Shown: piece by piece, positions 18,471-27,390 of the stretch | Layout of the letters: each line of letters begins with the position of its first letter | How positions within the stretch are numbered: the first letter of the stretch is position 1 | Source of the DNA: Bifidobacterium sp. ESL0682 | GTDB lineage: Bacteria; Actinomycetota; Actinomycetes; Actinomycetales; Bifidobacteriaceae | Direction: 5' to 3' | Length of the DNA: 64,000 bases | NCBI RefSeq assembly: GCF_029392815.1 | Contig: NZ_CP113942.1 | Coordinates: forward strand, 1,302,001-1,366,000 | Position numbers and translations under genes: made by a program | Notes under the pieces: generated by a model | What the model was told of the DNA's origin: nothing | Databases searched by the model: none | Seen by the model: only the letters and a program-made list of their open reading frames with translations

Positions 18471-18734
18471 CTATTCGCTATCAGAACCCTCACCAGAGCC
18501 GTCATCCTCTCCGGCCCTGTCCCACGCATTCCATTTACGATTCTGCTCATCCCAGACCTCGTTGCGCTTCTTGGCGATTTTCCAAGCATTCTCAGCGTCC
18601 TTACGGGACTTGTATGGACCGCTGCGTTGGTTAACCGGCGAAAGCTTACCCAATTCCGGCTTGCCCGTGACGGTATTGAAATACCACTGTTCGTTTCCAC
18701 CGTCATCGTTCATATTCTGCGTATCCTGTGCCAT
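18471..18734 (-). CDS. Small acidic SPOR-like protein of unknown function
   Basis: An 87-residue protein with the pattern WYFNTVTGKPELGKLSPV, then GPYKSRKDAENAWKIAKKRN and WDEQNRKW. This is a short actinobacterial family often seen next to tRNA or metabolic genes and sometimes mislabelled methionine aminopeptidase; no aminopeptidase motif is present. The GPY-x-S/T-x-x-E/DAENA segment resembles a SPOR-type repeat. The start chosen is the second ATG (18734), because AAGGGGA lies 6 nt before it and abuts the first ATG with no spacing. The C-terminus is acidic. Function unknown. Confidence 0.65.
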   Translation of the reverse strand: MAQDTQNMNDDGGNEQWYFNTVTGKPELGKLSPVNQRSGPYKSRKDAENAWKIAKKRNEVWDEQNRKWNAWDRAGEDDGSGEGSDSE

Positions 18735-18861
18735 CGCCATTCCCCTTCATTGTCAACGTCAATGTTTCAACTCTAACCCAGCCTAGTTCACGGTTATGCT
18801 TGTCTTACCCGTGGGCGTAGCCATATTGCACAAACGCGTCGACGGCATCTAATCGCATCTC

Positions 18862-18911
18862 AAAGCATCTCAGCAAACCCACGAACAACGGGGTGTTTGC
18901 TGAGATGCTTT
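18862..18911. terminator. Terminator downstream of nadE
   Basis: 18862-18878 pairs perfectly with 18895-18911 (17 bp, A/T ends). Confidence 0.85.
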
Positions 18912-18926
18912 CCTTGCACTATCCGA

Positions 18927-20632
18927 CTATTCGCGGAACGCGCTGGTCACCGGGAGGCGACGGTCGCGGCCGAAGGCCAACGAGGTGACCTTGGGGCCGA
19001 GCGGATACTGGCGACGCTTCCACTCTGCGCGGTCGACCAGACGCATCACCGTATCGACCGTCTTCTCATCGAAGCCATCTTTCAGCAAATCTGCACGCCC
19101 ATGGGCCTTTTCGATATATGCAGCCAAGACCTTGTCGAGCAACGCATACTCAGGCAACGAATCAGAATCTTTCTGTCCGGGACGCAATTCGGCGCTCGGG
19201 GCTTTCTCGATACTGGCAACAGGAATCATCACACCGTCTTTGAGCGGCACTCCTGCTCCCCGTTTTCGTTACCGACGATTTTCAGCCCTCCGACACCCAC
19301 ACCTGCAGCAGCGGCACGGTTGCGCCAACGGGAAAGCTCCCAGACACGGGTTTTCAGCAAATCTTTGATTGGCGCATAGCCGCCCACGGCATCACCGTAG
19401 ATGGTGGAATAACCGCACGCCAATTCGGATTTGTTGCCAGTGGCGAGCGCCAGCAGGTTCTTGGAGTTGGAATAGGCCATGACGATGACCCCTCGGATGC
19501 GCGCCTGTAGGTTCTCGGCGGCGACACCATCCAAGTCAAGTTGGGATTGGAATGCCTTGAACAGGGGTTCGATAGGCTGGATGTCGTAATGCGCGTCGAG
19601 GTTCTGCGCCAAATCGGCGGCATCATCCTTGGAACCGTCAGAGGAATACATGCTGGGCATGGAAACACCTTGCACGTTGGTGCCACCCACCGCGTCGGCC
19701 GCCATCGCCGCCACAAGCGCCGAATCGATGCCTCCGGAAAGGCCGAGCACAACGCCGGTGAAATGATTTTTGGCCATGTAATCTTTGAGTCCCAGAACGC
19801 AGGCCGTGTAGACTTCCTCGTCCGGATCGCGCGGTGCATCGATGGCGCCGACCTGTTGATGTTCCGCTGCCGAATCGAAATCGAAGTAGCTCAGGTCTTC
19901 CATGAACATCGGCGAACGTTCGATAAGCGTGCCGTCGGCATCGACCACGAAGCTGCCGCCGTCGAAGATCAGGTCATCCTGGCCGCCGACCTGATTCAGG
20001 TAGATCAACGGGGCGCCCACTTCGTGGGCACGGCGAACGGCCAGATCTTGCCTTGTGTGGGTTTTGCCTTCTTCATACGGAGAACCGTTGATGGTGAGCA
20101 GCACGTCGATGCCGCTCGAAGCCAATTGGGCGACGGGGCCGCCATCCTGCCAGATATCCTCGCAGATGGCGACGCCAACCTTTACGCCATCGATATCAAG
20201 GATGACGGAACGTTGACCGGGCTCGAAGATACGGAACTCGTCAAAGACGCCGTAATTGGGCAGGAAATGCTTGTCGTACGTTGACCATACCGATCCGCCG
20301 TGCAGCACGACCAAACGATTCGTGGGCTTGTCGTCGACATCGGTCACCGCGGAGGTGCCCACGGTTCCCACCACCACGTAAAGATCGCCCAACCCCTCCT
20401 TTTCGAGCGTCCGGGCCAGTTCGTCGGCCTTATCCGCCGCAGCCTTGCGGAAGGTGGCCCGCAATGCCAGATCTTCGATGGGATAACCGGTCAGTGTCAT
20501 CTCAGGGAACACGACCACCTGAGCGTTGTTGAGCGCGGCCATGCGAGTGAATTGCAAGACGCTGGAAGCGTTGCCGTTAAGATCGCCCACGCAGGTGTCG
20601 ATCTGGGCCAAAGCGAAACGTAGTTGAGTCAT
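18927..20632 (-). pseudogene. nadE: Glutamine-dependent NAD+ synthetase, frameshifted as read
   Basis: Last step of NAD biosynthesis: amidates nicotinic acid adenine dinucleotide with glutamine. The N-terminal half is a nitrilase-fold glutaminase (VVVFPEMTLTGYPIEDL with the catalytic Glu, a Lys region at LPNYGVFDE, and VAICEDIW with the catalytic Cys). The C-terminal half is the synthetase, with the P-loop VVLGLSGGIDSA. The frame breaks after VGNENG at 19258-19261. One extra G there joins it to PLKDGVMIPVASIEKAPSAE and the normal end at 18927, about 568 aa in all. An NAD synthetase is essential unless duplicated, so a sequencing error is the best explanation. Confidence 0.92.
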
Positions 20633-20789
20633 GCCTTCATCATATCCGTTCGTCTGCCGCTTTGGGCCAATACCCCGAGCAATAGCGCCTCCGCAATGTC
20701 TTGTTTCTTACATGAGGTGTATGAAATTGCCGCCCCACTCTGAAAGGCAAAGGCGGCATCAATTCAAGCCACTAATCAGAAACAGCCGA

Positions 20790-21938
20790 TCAGGCGAGTT
20801 CGCTTTCGACCCGCAGCAATGCGTTGACCAGGAATTCCGCCGTGGGTTTGATGGCTTCGTCCAAGGCCACGAATTCCGGATTATGGATGCCGCGATGCCC
20901 GGGGCGGCCGTTGGAACCGATTGAACCGAATACCAGCGGGCCCAGCTGCTGAAAGTCCGCGAAGTCCTCGCCTCCCATCGACGTGATGACCGGGACGGAG
21001 GTGGCATAACTCGGCAGGTCTTCGGACACAGGTTCGATCAGTGTCGCGGCGCTGACCAGCGGAACCGCAAGCTCGTCCCATGTGATGTCGACCGTTATGC
21101 CGTAGGCGGCCGCCGTGGATTCAACAATCTGGCGGAAACGCTTGGTGACCAGATCATGGTCATCCTTATAGAAATAGCGAACCGTGCCGAGGAATCCGGC
21201 GGTGTCGGGAATCACGTTCCACACGTCGCCGCCGTGCACTTCCGTGATCGAAAGGACAACGGGACGGAACGCCGAGACATTACGGCTGACGATGGTCTGC
21301 AACGAAAGGATCGTCGAAGCCAGAGCCTCGATGGGACCGGTGCCGCACTGCGGCTTCCCCGCATGGGTGCCTTCGGCGTGGAATGTGACGGCGAAGCTCA
21401 CGCATCCGGCCATCATCGGGTCTTTGCTCACTGCGATCTCGCCCGGCTTGTGGTCAGGCGTGTTGTGAGTACCGATGAGTGCGTCGACCTTGCCCAAGGC
21501 GCCGGTCTCGATGACGTGCCGCGCTCCCCTGCCGGTCTCTTCGGCAGGCTGGAAGAGGATGACGGCGGTGCCGTGAACACGGTCACGATGCTCAGCCAGC
21601 CAGAAGGCGGCGGCGAGCAGACCGGTCATGTGGATGTCGTGGCCGCAGCCATGCATTACGCCGGGATTCTTGGAAGTGAACGGCAGTCCGGAATGCTCAT
21701 GGATGGGCAGACCGTCGATATCGGCGCGAAGCACCACACGAGGCCCCGGCTTGTCGCCCTTGATTTCCGCCACCAATCCGGTCTCAAGTGAAGTGTCCAA
21801 GACCTCGATGCCATGGGAGGTCAGCTGGTCACGCAGGAATTTGGTCGTCTCGTATTCCTTGAAACCCAGTTCGGGATATTGGTGCAGATGATGCCTGATT
21901 GCAATCAAATCGTCGGAAATTTCCAATTGCTCTGCCAT
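20790..21938 (-). CDS. M20-family metal-dependent amidohydrolase (N-acyl amino acid/hippurate type)
   Basis: Hydrolyses an N-acyl amino acid or a similar amide; the exact substrate cannot be told. The protein is 382 aa from the ATG at 21938, chosen because AAAGGAG precedes it; an upstream in-frame extension lacks one. Family motifs are RHHLHQYPELGFKEYET at the N-terminus, a MHGCGHDIHMTGLL metal site with Cys and His, FQPAEETGRGA, and a C-terminal SMGGEDFADF. All expected metal ligands are present. It lies downstream of the second metQ gene, but a gap of about 180 bp with CGTTAAC-type repeats suggests separate control. Confidence 0.88.
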   Translation of the reverse strand: MAEQLEISDDLIAIRHHLHQYPELGFKEYETTKFLRDQLTSHGIEVLDTSLETGLVAEIKGDKPGPRVVLRADIDGLPIHEHSGLPFTSKNPGVMHGCGHDIHMTGLLAAAFWLAEHRDRVHGTAVILFQPAEETGRGARHVIETGALGKVDALIGTHNTPDHKPGEIAVSKDPMMAGCVSFAVTFHAEGTHAGKPQCGTGPIEALASTILSLQTIVSRNVSAFRPVVLSITEVHGGDVWNVIPDTAGFLGTVRYFYKDDHDLVTKRFRQIVESTAAAYGITVDITWDELAVPLVSAATLIEPVSEDLPSYATSVPVITSMGGEDFADFQQLGPLVFGSIGSNGRPGHRGIHNPEFVALDEAIKPTAEFLVNALLRVESELA

Positions 21939-22118
21939 AGTGCAATGCTCCTTTTGTCTGTTCCTTATTAAACGCATTGAGCGGTTAACGTTATCGAAAC
22001 ACCGATTCCACTCGTTAACAGCCTGAAATCCGTTATCTTGCAGGATCTTGGACCCACATCTGTGGGGCCTGCTGATCTTTGGTCTCCGTTATCTTTTCGG
22101 ACCTGATGCGCGCAAACC

Positions 22119-23132
22119 TCATGCTTCTTGCGACTTGCGCATGTCCTTTTCGACATCACTCAGGAACCCTCGAAGCTGGGAACCGCTGTATTGGTCGGCA
22201 AATACACACGTGCCCTTGGACTTCTGCTGCAAAGCCGCCTTAAATTCCTTGGTGTGGGCGATGCCTGCGAGCTTCAGGTAGAGCGGGTTGTTGATATCCG
22301 CCTTCTTGACGATGAAGATATTGATGTAAGGACGGGCATGGTCGCTGTGCGGATCGTCGCGGAAAATCGATTCCGAAGGCTTGAGACCAGCGTCGGCGAC
22401 GAAATCATTGTTCATGATGCCTGCTGCAACATCCGGATCGTTGAGCGATTTGGGAACTTGGGCTCCCTTGACCGGCACGACCTTGACCTTGGAATTGGCC
22501 TCATCGAGATCGGCTTGCGAAACGAATGGGGTCCATGGGCGCTTCAACTTGATGAGCTTGGCTTGGTCAAGCACACCCAAGGCTCGGGAGAGATTCGTCT
22601 CGTCATTAGGCACAGGGATGCTGGCTCCAGCCGGAATCTGCGAAACGTCTTTGTATTTGGTGGAGTACATGCCGAGCGGGAAGACACCGGTGGCACCAAT
22701 CGGTTGCAAATCCTTGTGGTTCTTGACGTTGTAATTGGCCAGCAGAAGAATATGCTGCGACTCGTTCATATCGAGGCTGCCGGAATCCACAGCGGGATCT
22801 TCGGAGGTGTAATCCTGGAAATCGACCAGCTGAACCGAAATGCCGAGCTTCTGCGCCTGTTGCTTGAAGACGACCCAGTCAGGGTTCGTCACGCCGACCA
22901 CGCCGATCTTGACCGGGTTGGAAGGCGTGCCCTTGGCAGCACTCGCCTGCTTCGCTGCGAAACCCCGGTAGCCGAAGAATGCAAGCGCGGCGAGCAACAC
23001 GATGACGACGGCCGCAATCACGACGTTTCGTTTTGTGTGATTGACACGTACCGGTTCCTCCGGCCGGAGGCCGCCTGCCGACAGCGGGCTCAAGTCTGGA
23101 TTGGGTTGCGTATGCAGGTTGGTTGATGACAT
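22119..23132 (-). CDS. MetQ-like substrate-binding protein with N-terminal membrane anchor (second copy)
   Basis: NlpA/MetQ-family binding protein of a methionine ABC importer, 337 aa. There is no lipobox cysteine. A cytoplasmic tail ending RVNHTKRN leads into a transmembrane helix (about 33-53), then a binding domain with KIGVVGVTNPDW, DFQDYTSEDPAVDSG, NVKNHKDLQPIG, YSTKYKD and VPNDETNLSRALG. The last is the ligand-binding loop typical of MetQ. GAAGGGAAGCAC precedes the ATG. It is about half identical to the copy at 25420 and is separated from metI by a terminator and its own promoter region. Confidence 0.85.
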   Translation of the reverse strand: MSSTNLHTQPNPDLSPLSAGGLRPEEPVRVNHTKRNVVIAAVVIVLLAALAFFGYRGFAAKQASAAKGTPSNPVKIGVVGVTNPDWVVFKQQAQKLGISVQLVDFQDYTSEDPAVDSGSLDMNESQHILLLANYNVKNHKDLQPIGATGVFPLGMYSTKYKDVSQIPAGASIPVPNDETNLSRALGVLDQAKLIKLKRPWTPFVSQADLDEANSKVKVVPVKGAQVPKSLNDPDVAAGIMNNDFVADAGLKPSESIFRDDPHSDHARPYINIFIVKKADINNPLYLKLAGIAHTKEFKAALQQKSKGTCVFADQYSGSQLRGFLSDVEKDMRKSQEA

Positions 23133-23224
23133 GTGCTTCCCTTCTCACTGATTTGCAATTGATGTCTTGCGGCAAGAATACACGGCGCAAACCGCGGAAA
23201 ATATCGAAAAATTAAAAACAATTA

Positions 23225-23245
23225 TCCGTATTCGTTATGACGCGT
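23225..23245 (-). promoter_or_regulatory. Motif shared with the metQ1 promoter (GTCATAACGAAT)
   Basis: Minus strand GTCATAACGAAT lies about 105 nt upstream of this metQ gene. The copy at 26520-26545 reads GTTATAACGAAT, at nearly the same distance from its gene. It may be an operator or a promoter. Confidence 0.4.
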
Positions 23246-23301
23246 ATAAGAACCACGATATTCTGCGATCGCTGTCGTTCAAATACATAAGAAAAAAAGA
23301 G

Positions 23302-23334
23302 GCGCCTTTTCTGCGAAATCTGCAGAAAAGGCGC
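23302..23334 (-). terminator. Rho-independent terminator of the metQ-metN-metI operon
   Basis: GCGCCTTTTCTGC (23302-23314) pairs with 23322-23334. On the minus strand the stem is followed by CTCTTTTTTTC. Confidence 0.9.
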
Positions 23335-23406
23335 TATCGATAAAGTCAGCCGCGCGACAGACGAATTCAACCAAACGTCACGCTAGACGGCAAAGGTCTT
23401 CTCAAA

Positions 23407-24138
23407 TTACTTCTGCCGCTTGAGAATGCGTTTGGCAAGCATGTTGGCAATGGCCTGCACGACCTGCACCAGCACGATCATGATGATGACCGCCGTCCAC
23501 GTGACAACGGGATCGAACTTCTGATAGCCATAGGAAATCGCGAAATTACCGAGACCGCCACCGCCGATATAGCCGGCCATGGCCGACATATCGAGAATCG
23601 AGATGAACAGGAAGGCATAGGCCAGAATCAGCGGCCCCAACGCCTCGGGAATCAGAACCGTACGCACGATGGTGAACGTGGAGGCACCCATGGAACGAGC
23701 CGCCTCGATCACCCCTCGGTCGACTGGTACCAGATTCTGCTCGACAAGCCTTGATGTGGCGAACGTGGCCATGATGATCATCGGGAAAATCGCCGCGGCC
23801 GTACCAATCGACGTACCGACGACCTTCATGGTCAGCGGCTGAATCGCAGCCAAAAAGATGATGAACGGGATGGGCCTGACGATGTTGACGATGACATCAA
23901 GGATGCGATAGACCACCGAATTCTGGAAAAGGTTGCCCGGCCTGGTGCCGTATAGTATGACTCCCAATACCAATCCGAGGATACCGCCGACGACAAGCGT
24001 GACAAAGACCATTTCGAGTGTCTGCGCGATGGATTGGAAGAGCATCGGTTTCAAGATCGACCAATCTTGGTTCGCCGCCAAAGTCACGGTTCCCGTGGTT
24101 GTTATGGCCGATGAGCCGGCCAAGTTAAAGGTATTCAT
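23407..24138 (-). CDS. metI: Methionine ABC transporter permease MetI
   Basis: Membrane subunit of a MetNIQ importer, 243 aa with five hydrophobic helices. The BPD-type EAA loop is VIEAARSMGASTFTIVRTVL followed by IPEALGP, which contacts the ATPase. The start is the ATG at 24138; a TTG one codon upstream is possible. It shares one base with the metN stop (TGATG), so the two are translationally coupled. GAGGAGCGATC is the ribosome binding site. Confidence 0.93.
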   Translation of the reverse strand: MNTFNLAGSSAITTTGTVTLAANQDWSILKPMLFQSIAQTLEMVFVTLVVGGILGLVLGVILYGTRPGNLFQNSVVYRILDVIVNIVRPIPFIIFLAAIQPLTMKVVGTSIGTAAAIFPMIIMATFATSRLVEQNLVPVDRGVIEAARSMGASTFTIVRTVLIPEALGPLILAYAFLFISILDMSAMAGYIGGGGLGNFAISYGYQKFDPVVTWTAVIIMIVLVQVVQAIANMLAKRILKRQK

Positions 24139-25325
24139 CAAGATCGCTCCTCTTTCTCGTCGCCATCAGAACCGTCATCATCAGCACTGTGCACCGGACG
24201 CGTCTTCGGCCCTCCAAGGGGTGCGGAAACTGCCGTGTCATACTCCACCGGGGCCTGCGCCGTACCGAAATCGAACACATCGCTGTCACGCGACAATTCG
24301 TCGAGGAAAGCATCGATGAGCGACGCTTCCCCTGCCAATTCGTAGGTCATCGCGCCGATGGCGTAGCCGGTGACGGTATCGATGCCGCCATAAACCAGAT
24401 TCGTGGCGACGCCATATTTGGAGATGAGCCCCGAAATGTTCTGTCCAGAAGACGGTACGATCGAATCGTCCAACTCGTTTTGCGCGTCCTTCTGCCGAAT
24501 GAGCACGGTGACGAGGCGTCCGGGCCACTGCCGGTGCATATCGACGACACGTTCCGAGCCGGGAATGCCAGAAATGGCCGTGGCTATGAAACGTTTGGTG
24601 ATTTCTTGCTTCGGTGCGGCGAAGACACTGTAGGCGTCCCCGCGTTCGACCACACGGCCATCGCTCATCACAGCAATCCGATTGGCGATTTGCTGCACGA
24701 CGTTCATCTGATGAGTAATCAGCACGATGGTGACGCCCAGCTGACGGTTAATCTGTTGCAGCAGGTCGAGCACCTCCCCTGTAGTCTCAGGATCGAGAGC
24801 GCTCGTGGCCTCATCGGCCAGCAGGATTTCAGGATTCGTGGCCAACGCCCGGGCGATGCCCACACGCTGCTTTTGCCCGCCAGATAGCTGTGAAGGGTAT
24901 TTATTCGCGTGTTCCTCAAGACCGACGAATTTCAAAAGCTGGTTTACACGGCGCTCCTGGTAATCCTTGCGCCAATGGTCAAGGACCAGCGGATAGGCGA
25001 TGTTCTGCGCCACGGTTTTGGTGGAAAACAGGTTGAACTGTTGAAAAATCATGCCAATCTTGCGACGCAGAGGACGCAGACCCGATTCGTTCAAGGAAGT
25101 GATGTCCTGACCCAAAACGCGCACGGAACCGGAAGTCGGCCGCTCCAAGGCGTTGATCATGCGCACCATGGTCGATTTGCCGGCACCGGAATAGCCGATA
25201 ATACCGAAGACGTCGCCTTTATTGATGGTAAGCGACACATCATCAACCGCCCGCATCGGTTGTTTGCTGTCCTTTGACCTGAATTCCTTGACCACATGGT
25301 CGAGTTCGATGATTGCCTCGCTCAT
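24138..25325 (-). CDS. metN: Methionine ABC transporter ATP-binding protein MetN
   Basis: ATPase of the MetNIQ importer, 395 aa. Motifs in order: Walker A GIIGYSGAGKST, Q-loop IFQQFNLF, signature LSGGQKQRVGIARAL, Walker B EILLADEATSALD and the H-loop LITHQMNV. A C-terminal region (about 290-370) fits the regulatory NIL/ACT-like domain that binds methionine and inhibits transport in known MetN proteins. The start is the ATG at 25325 with GAGGA upstream. metQ1 is just upstream and metI just downstream on the same strand. Confidence 0.93.
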   Translation of the reverse strand: MSEAIIELDHVVKEFRSKDSKQPMRAVDDVSLTINKGDVFGIIGYSGAGKSTMVRMINALERPTSGSVRVLGQDITSLNESGLRPLRRKIGMIFQQFNLFSTKTVAQNIAYPLVLDHWRKDYQERRVNQLLKFVGLEEHANKYPSQLSGGQKQRVGIARALATNPEILLADEATSALDPETTGEVLDLLQQINRQLGVTIVLITHQMNVVQQIANRIAVMSDGRVVERGDAYSVFAAPKQEITKRFIATAISGIPGSERVVDMHRQWPGRLVTVLIRQKDAQNELDDSIVPSSGQNISGLISKYGVATNLVYGGIDTVTGYAIGAMTYELAGEASLIDAFLDELSRDSDVFDFGTAQAPVEYDTAVSAPLGGPKTRPVHSADDDGSDGDEKEERS

Positions 25326-25419
25326 ATTCCTCAATCCTCACATTCTTTTGTGTCATACGGCAACGATTGGCGACAGATTCCATCTGTCGCCAATCAAACC
25401 GAATGCTCAAACGTACGTA

Positions 25420-26436
25420 TCAGTCTTTGGCCTTGGCATCCTGCTCGACATCCTGCAGGAAGCCTTGCAGCTGCTTGGCGCTGTATTCACCAGCCAGCGA
25501 GGCACTGTTATCGGATTTCTTCATGATGCCCTCAGAAACCTTCTTGGAATGGAAAATCTTGACCAGTTTCAGATATGTAGGATTGCTGGCATCGGCCTTT
25601 CTCGCCGCGAAAATGTTGATATAAGGCCTCGCCTCTTTGCTTTCGGCGCTGTCATGATAAATGGCGTCACTGGCCTTAAGCCCCGCATCCTTGACATAAT
25701 CATTGTTGATGACGCCTGCGGAGACCTGCGGATCCTTCAGAGAATTGGCGACCTGCTCGGCCTTCAGCGGCAGCACTTTCACTTTTGAGGCGGCGGTGTC
25801 GATGTCGGCCGGGGTGGTGAATGCCGTCCATGGATGATGGAGTTGGATGAGCCCAGCGGATTTGAGCACACCGAGCGCACGAGCCTGGTTGGTTTCGTCA
25901 TTGGGAACGGGAACCGTGGTGCCGGCCGGAATATCTTTGACATCCCTATATTTACTGGAATAGATGCCCAACGGGTAGACTGCAACACCACCAATAGGCT
26001 GTAAATCCTTGTGGTTCTTCACGTTGTAATCTGCAAGGTAGAGGATGTGCTGGAACTCATTCAAATCAAGGTCGTTGGAATCGAGAGCCGGGTTTTCGGA
26101 AGTGTAGTCCTGGAAATCCACCAGCTTCACGTAAATTCCCTGCTTCTGCGCCTCTTCCTTGAAAATCGGCCACTCAGGGCTGATAACACCCACCACGCCG
26201 ATTTTGATGGGATTGGACTCGCTGCCTTTGGTGGCCGCTGCCTTGTTGCCTGCGAATCCACGATAACCGAAGAAAGCCAACACCACGACAAGCACCACGA
26301 CCACGGCCGCGATGATGACGTTGCGGACCGTGTGATTGACCCTGACCGGCTCCTGCGGGCTCTGGAAATCGTCGGCAGACAATGCGTCCTCTTCGGGTGT
26401 GCGATCGTCAAGATGTTGGTTGTTGGATGATGACAT
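25420..26436 (-). CDS. metQ: MetQ-like substrate-binding protein with N-terminal membrane anchor (first copy)
   Basis: Binding protein of the methionine importer encoded immediately downstream, 338 aa. As in its paralogue, no lipobox is present. An acidic cytoplasmic tail of about 30 residues ends PVRVNHTVRNV and is followed by a transmembrane helix and then the MetQ fold: KIGVVGVISPEW, DFQDYTSENPALDS, NVKNHKDLQPIGG, VPVPNDETNQARALG. The start at 26436 has ATGAGG as ribosome binding site; an in-frame start four codons upstream lacks one. It is the first gene of metQ-metN-metI. Confidence 0.9.
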   Translation of the reverse strand: MSSSNNQHLDDRTPEEDALSADDFQSPQEPVRVNHTVRNVIIAAVVVVLVVVLAFFGYRGFAGNKAAATKGSESNPIKIGVVGVISPEWPIFKEEAQKQGIYVKLVDFQDYTSENPALDSNDLDLNEFQHILYLADYNVKNHKDLQPIGGVAVYPLGIYSSKYRDVKDIPAGTTVPVPNDETNQARALGVLKSAGLIQLHHPWTAFTTPADIDTAASKVKVLPLKAEQVANSLKDPQVSAGVINNDYVKDAGLKASDAIYHDSAESKEARPYINIFAARKADASNPTYLKLVKIFHSKKVSEGIMKKSDNSASLAGEYSAKQLQGFLQDVEQDAKAKD

Positions 26437-26519
26437 ATTTTGCCTCATTTCGATAGGTGCCTGTGGTCACCATACCTGAGCTTTCGCCTATGACACAACG
26501 CAGAACCCAGAAAAGCCTA

Positions 26520-26545
26520 TCGACATTCGTTATAACCCGTGCAAT
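26520..26545 (-). promoter_or_regulatory. Motif shared with the metQ2 promoter (GTTATAACGAAT)
   Basis: Minus strand GTTATAACGAAT lies about 95 nt upstream of metQ1; it contains the palindrome GTTATAAC. See the matching element at 23225-23245. Confidence 0.4.
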
Positions 26546-26630
26546 AACGGTTAAAACTCAGCATTACACAGCGTAATGCCATATTACGTAAGACAGCGGC
26601 TCGTCCTAACACGGTGGGAAAATGAACCTC

Positions 26631-27170
26631 ATGACAAATGTAATCATGCATACCACTGAGGGCGACATCGCTCTGAACCTCTTCGATGACAAAGCTCCAG
26701 AAACCGTGAAGAATTTCCTCGGGCTGGCCACTGGCGACAAGGAATGGACCAATCCCGAGACCGGTGAGAAATCGCACGATCCCTTCTATGACGGCCTGAC
26801 CTTCCACCGCATCATCAAAGATTTCATGATCCAAGGCGGCTGCCCACTGGGCAACGGCACCGGCGGCCCTGGCTATGACTTCGACGATGAGATCGTCGAT
26901 GACCTGAAATTCGACGAGCCCTTCAAGCTCGCCATGGCCAACGCCGGTGTTCGTCGCGGGCGTGACGGCCAAATCCACGGCACCAACGGTTCGCAGTTCT
27001 TCATCACCACCGTGCCGACCCCATGGCTCAACGGCCATCACACCATTTTCGGCGAGGTCGCTGACGACGCGAGCAAGTCCGTGGTCGATCGCCTCCAGAA
27101 CCTGCCCACCGACGGCAACGACATGCCGCAGGAACCAGCCGGCATCGTCTCCGTTGAAGTCGTGAAGTAA
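26631..27170 (+). CDS. Peptidyl-prolyl cis-trans isomerase, cyclophilin type
   Basis: Cytoplasmic prolyl isomerase assisting protein folding, 179 aa, with no signal peptide. The cyclophilin fold is seen in [26 protein letters not shown] (catalytic Arg and the FMIQGG motif), [14 protein letters not shown] and GSQFFITT. An in-frame ATG at 26622 also exists; 26631 ([13 protein letters not shown]) matches the usual bifidobacterial N-terminus. It is divergent from metQ1 and ends before a strong terminator. Confidence 0.95.
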   Translation: MTNVIMHTTEGDIALNLFDDKAPETVKNFLGLATGDKEWTNPETGEKSHDPFYDGLTFHRIIKDFMIQGGCPLGNGTGGPGYDFDDEIVDDLKFDEPFKLAMANAGVRRGRDGQIHGTNGSQFFITTVPTPWLNGHHTIFGEVADDASKSVVDRLQNLPTDGNDMPQEPAGIVSVEVVK

Positions 27171-27191
27171 CCAACAGACGCATCAAACGCA

Positions 27192-27232
27192 CGAAGTCCC
27201 CGCCATTCGCAATCAGAATGGCGGGGACTTCG
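27192..27232. terminator. Terminator after the cyclophilin gene
   Basis: 17-bp perfect stem: 27192-27208 with 27216-27232. Confidence 0.88.
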
Positions 27233-27390
27233 CATATTTCAACTCAACATGCGCCAGAATCAGCATCCAACTCTATTTTGCCGATTTTCATCACAGCTTC
27301 GAGTAAACCTTCGATGAAAATTACGGTTTTGGCCTGTTTATTTTGATTGTCGTCCGCATCTTCGATGTTCTCCCTCAGTCGGCATGAACC

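Noticed and set aside
22050-22085. Hairpin GGACCCACA/TGTGGGGCC downstream of metQ2 as a terminator
   Set aside because: Stem contains a mismatch and no T-run follows on either strand; it may be an mRNA structure but I cannot call it a terminator.
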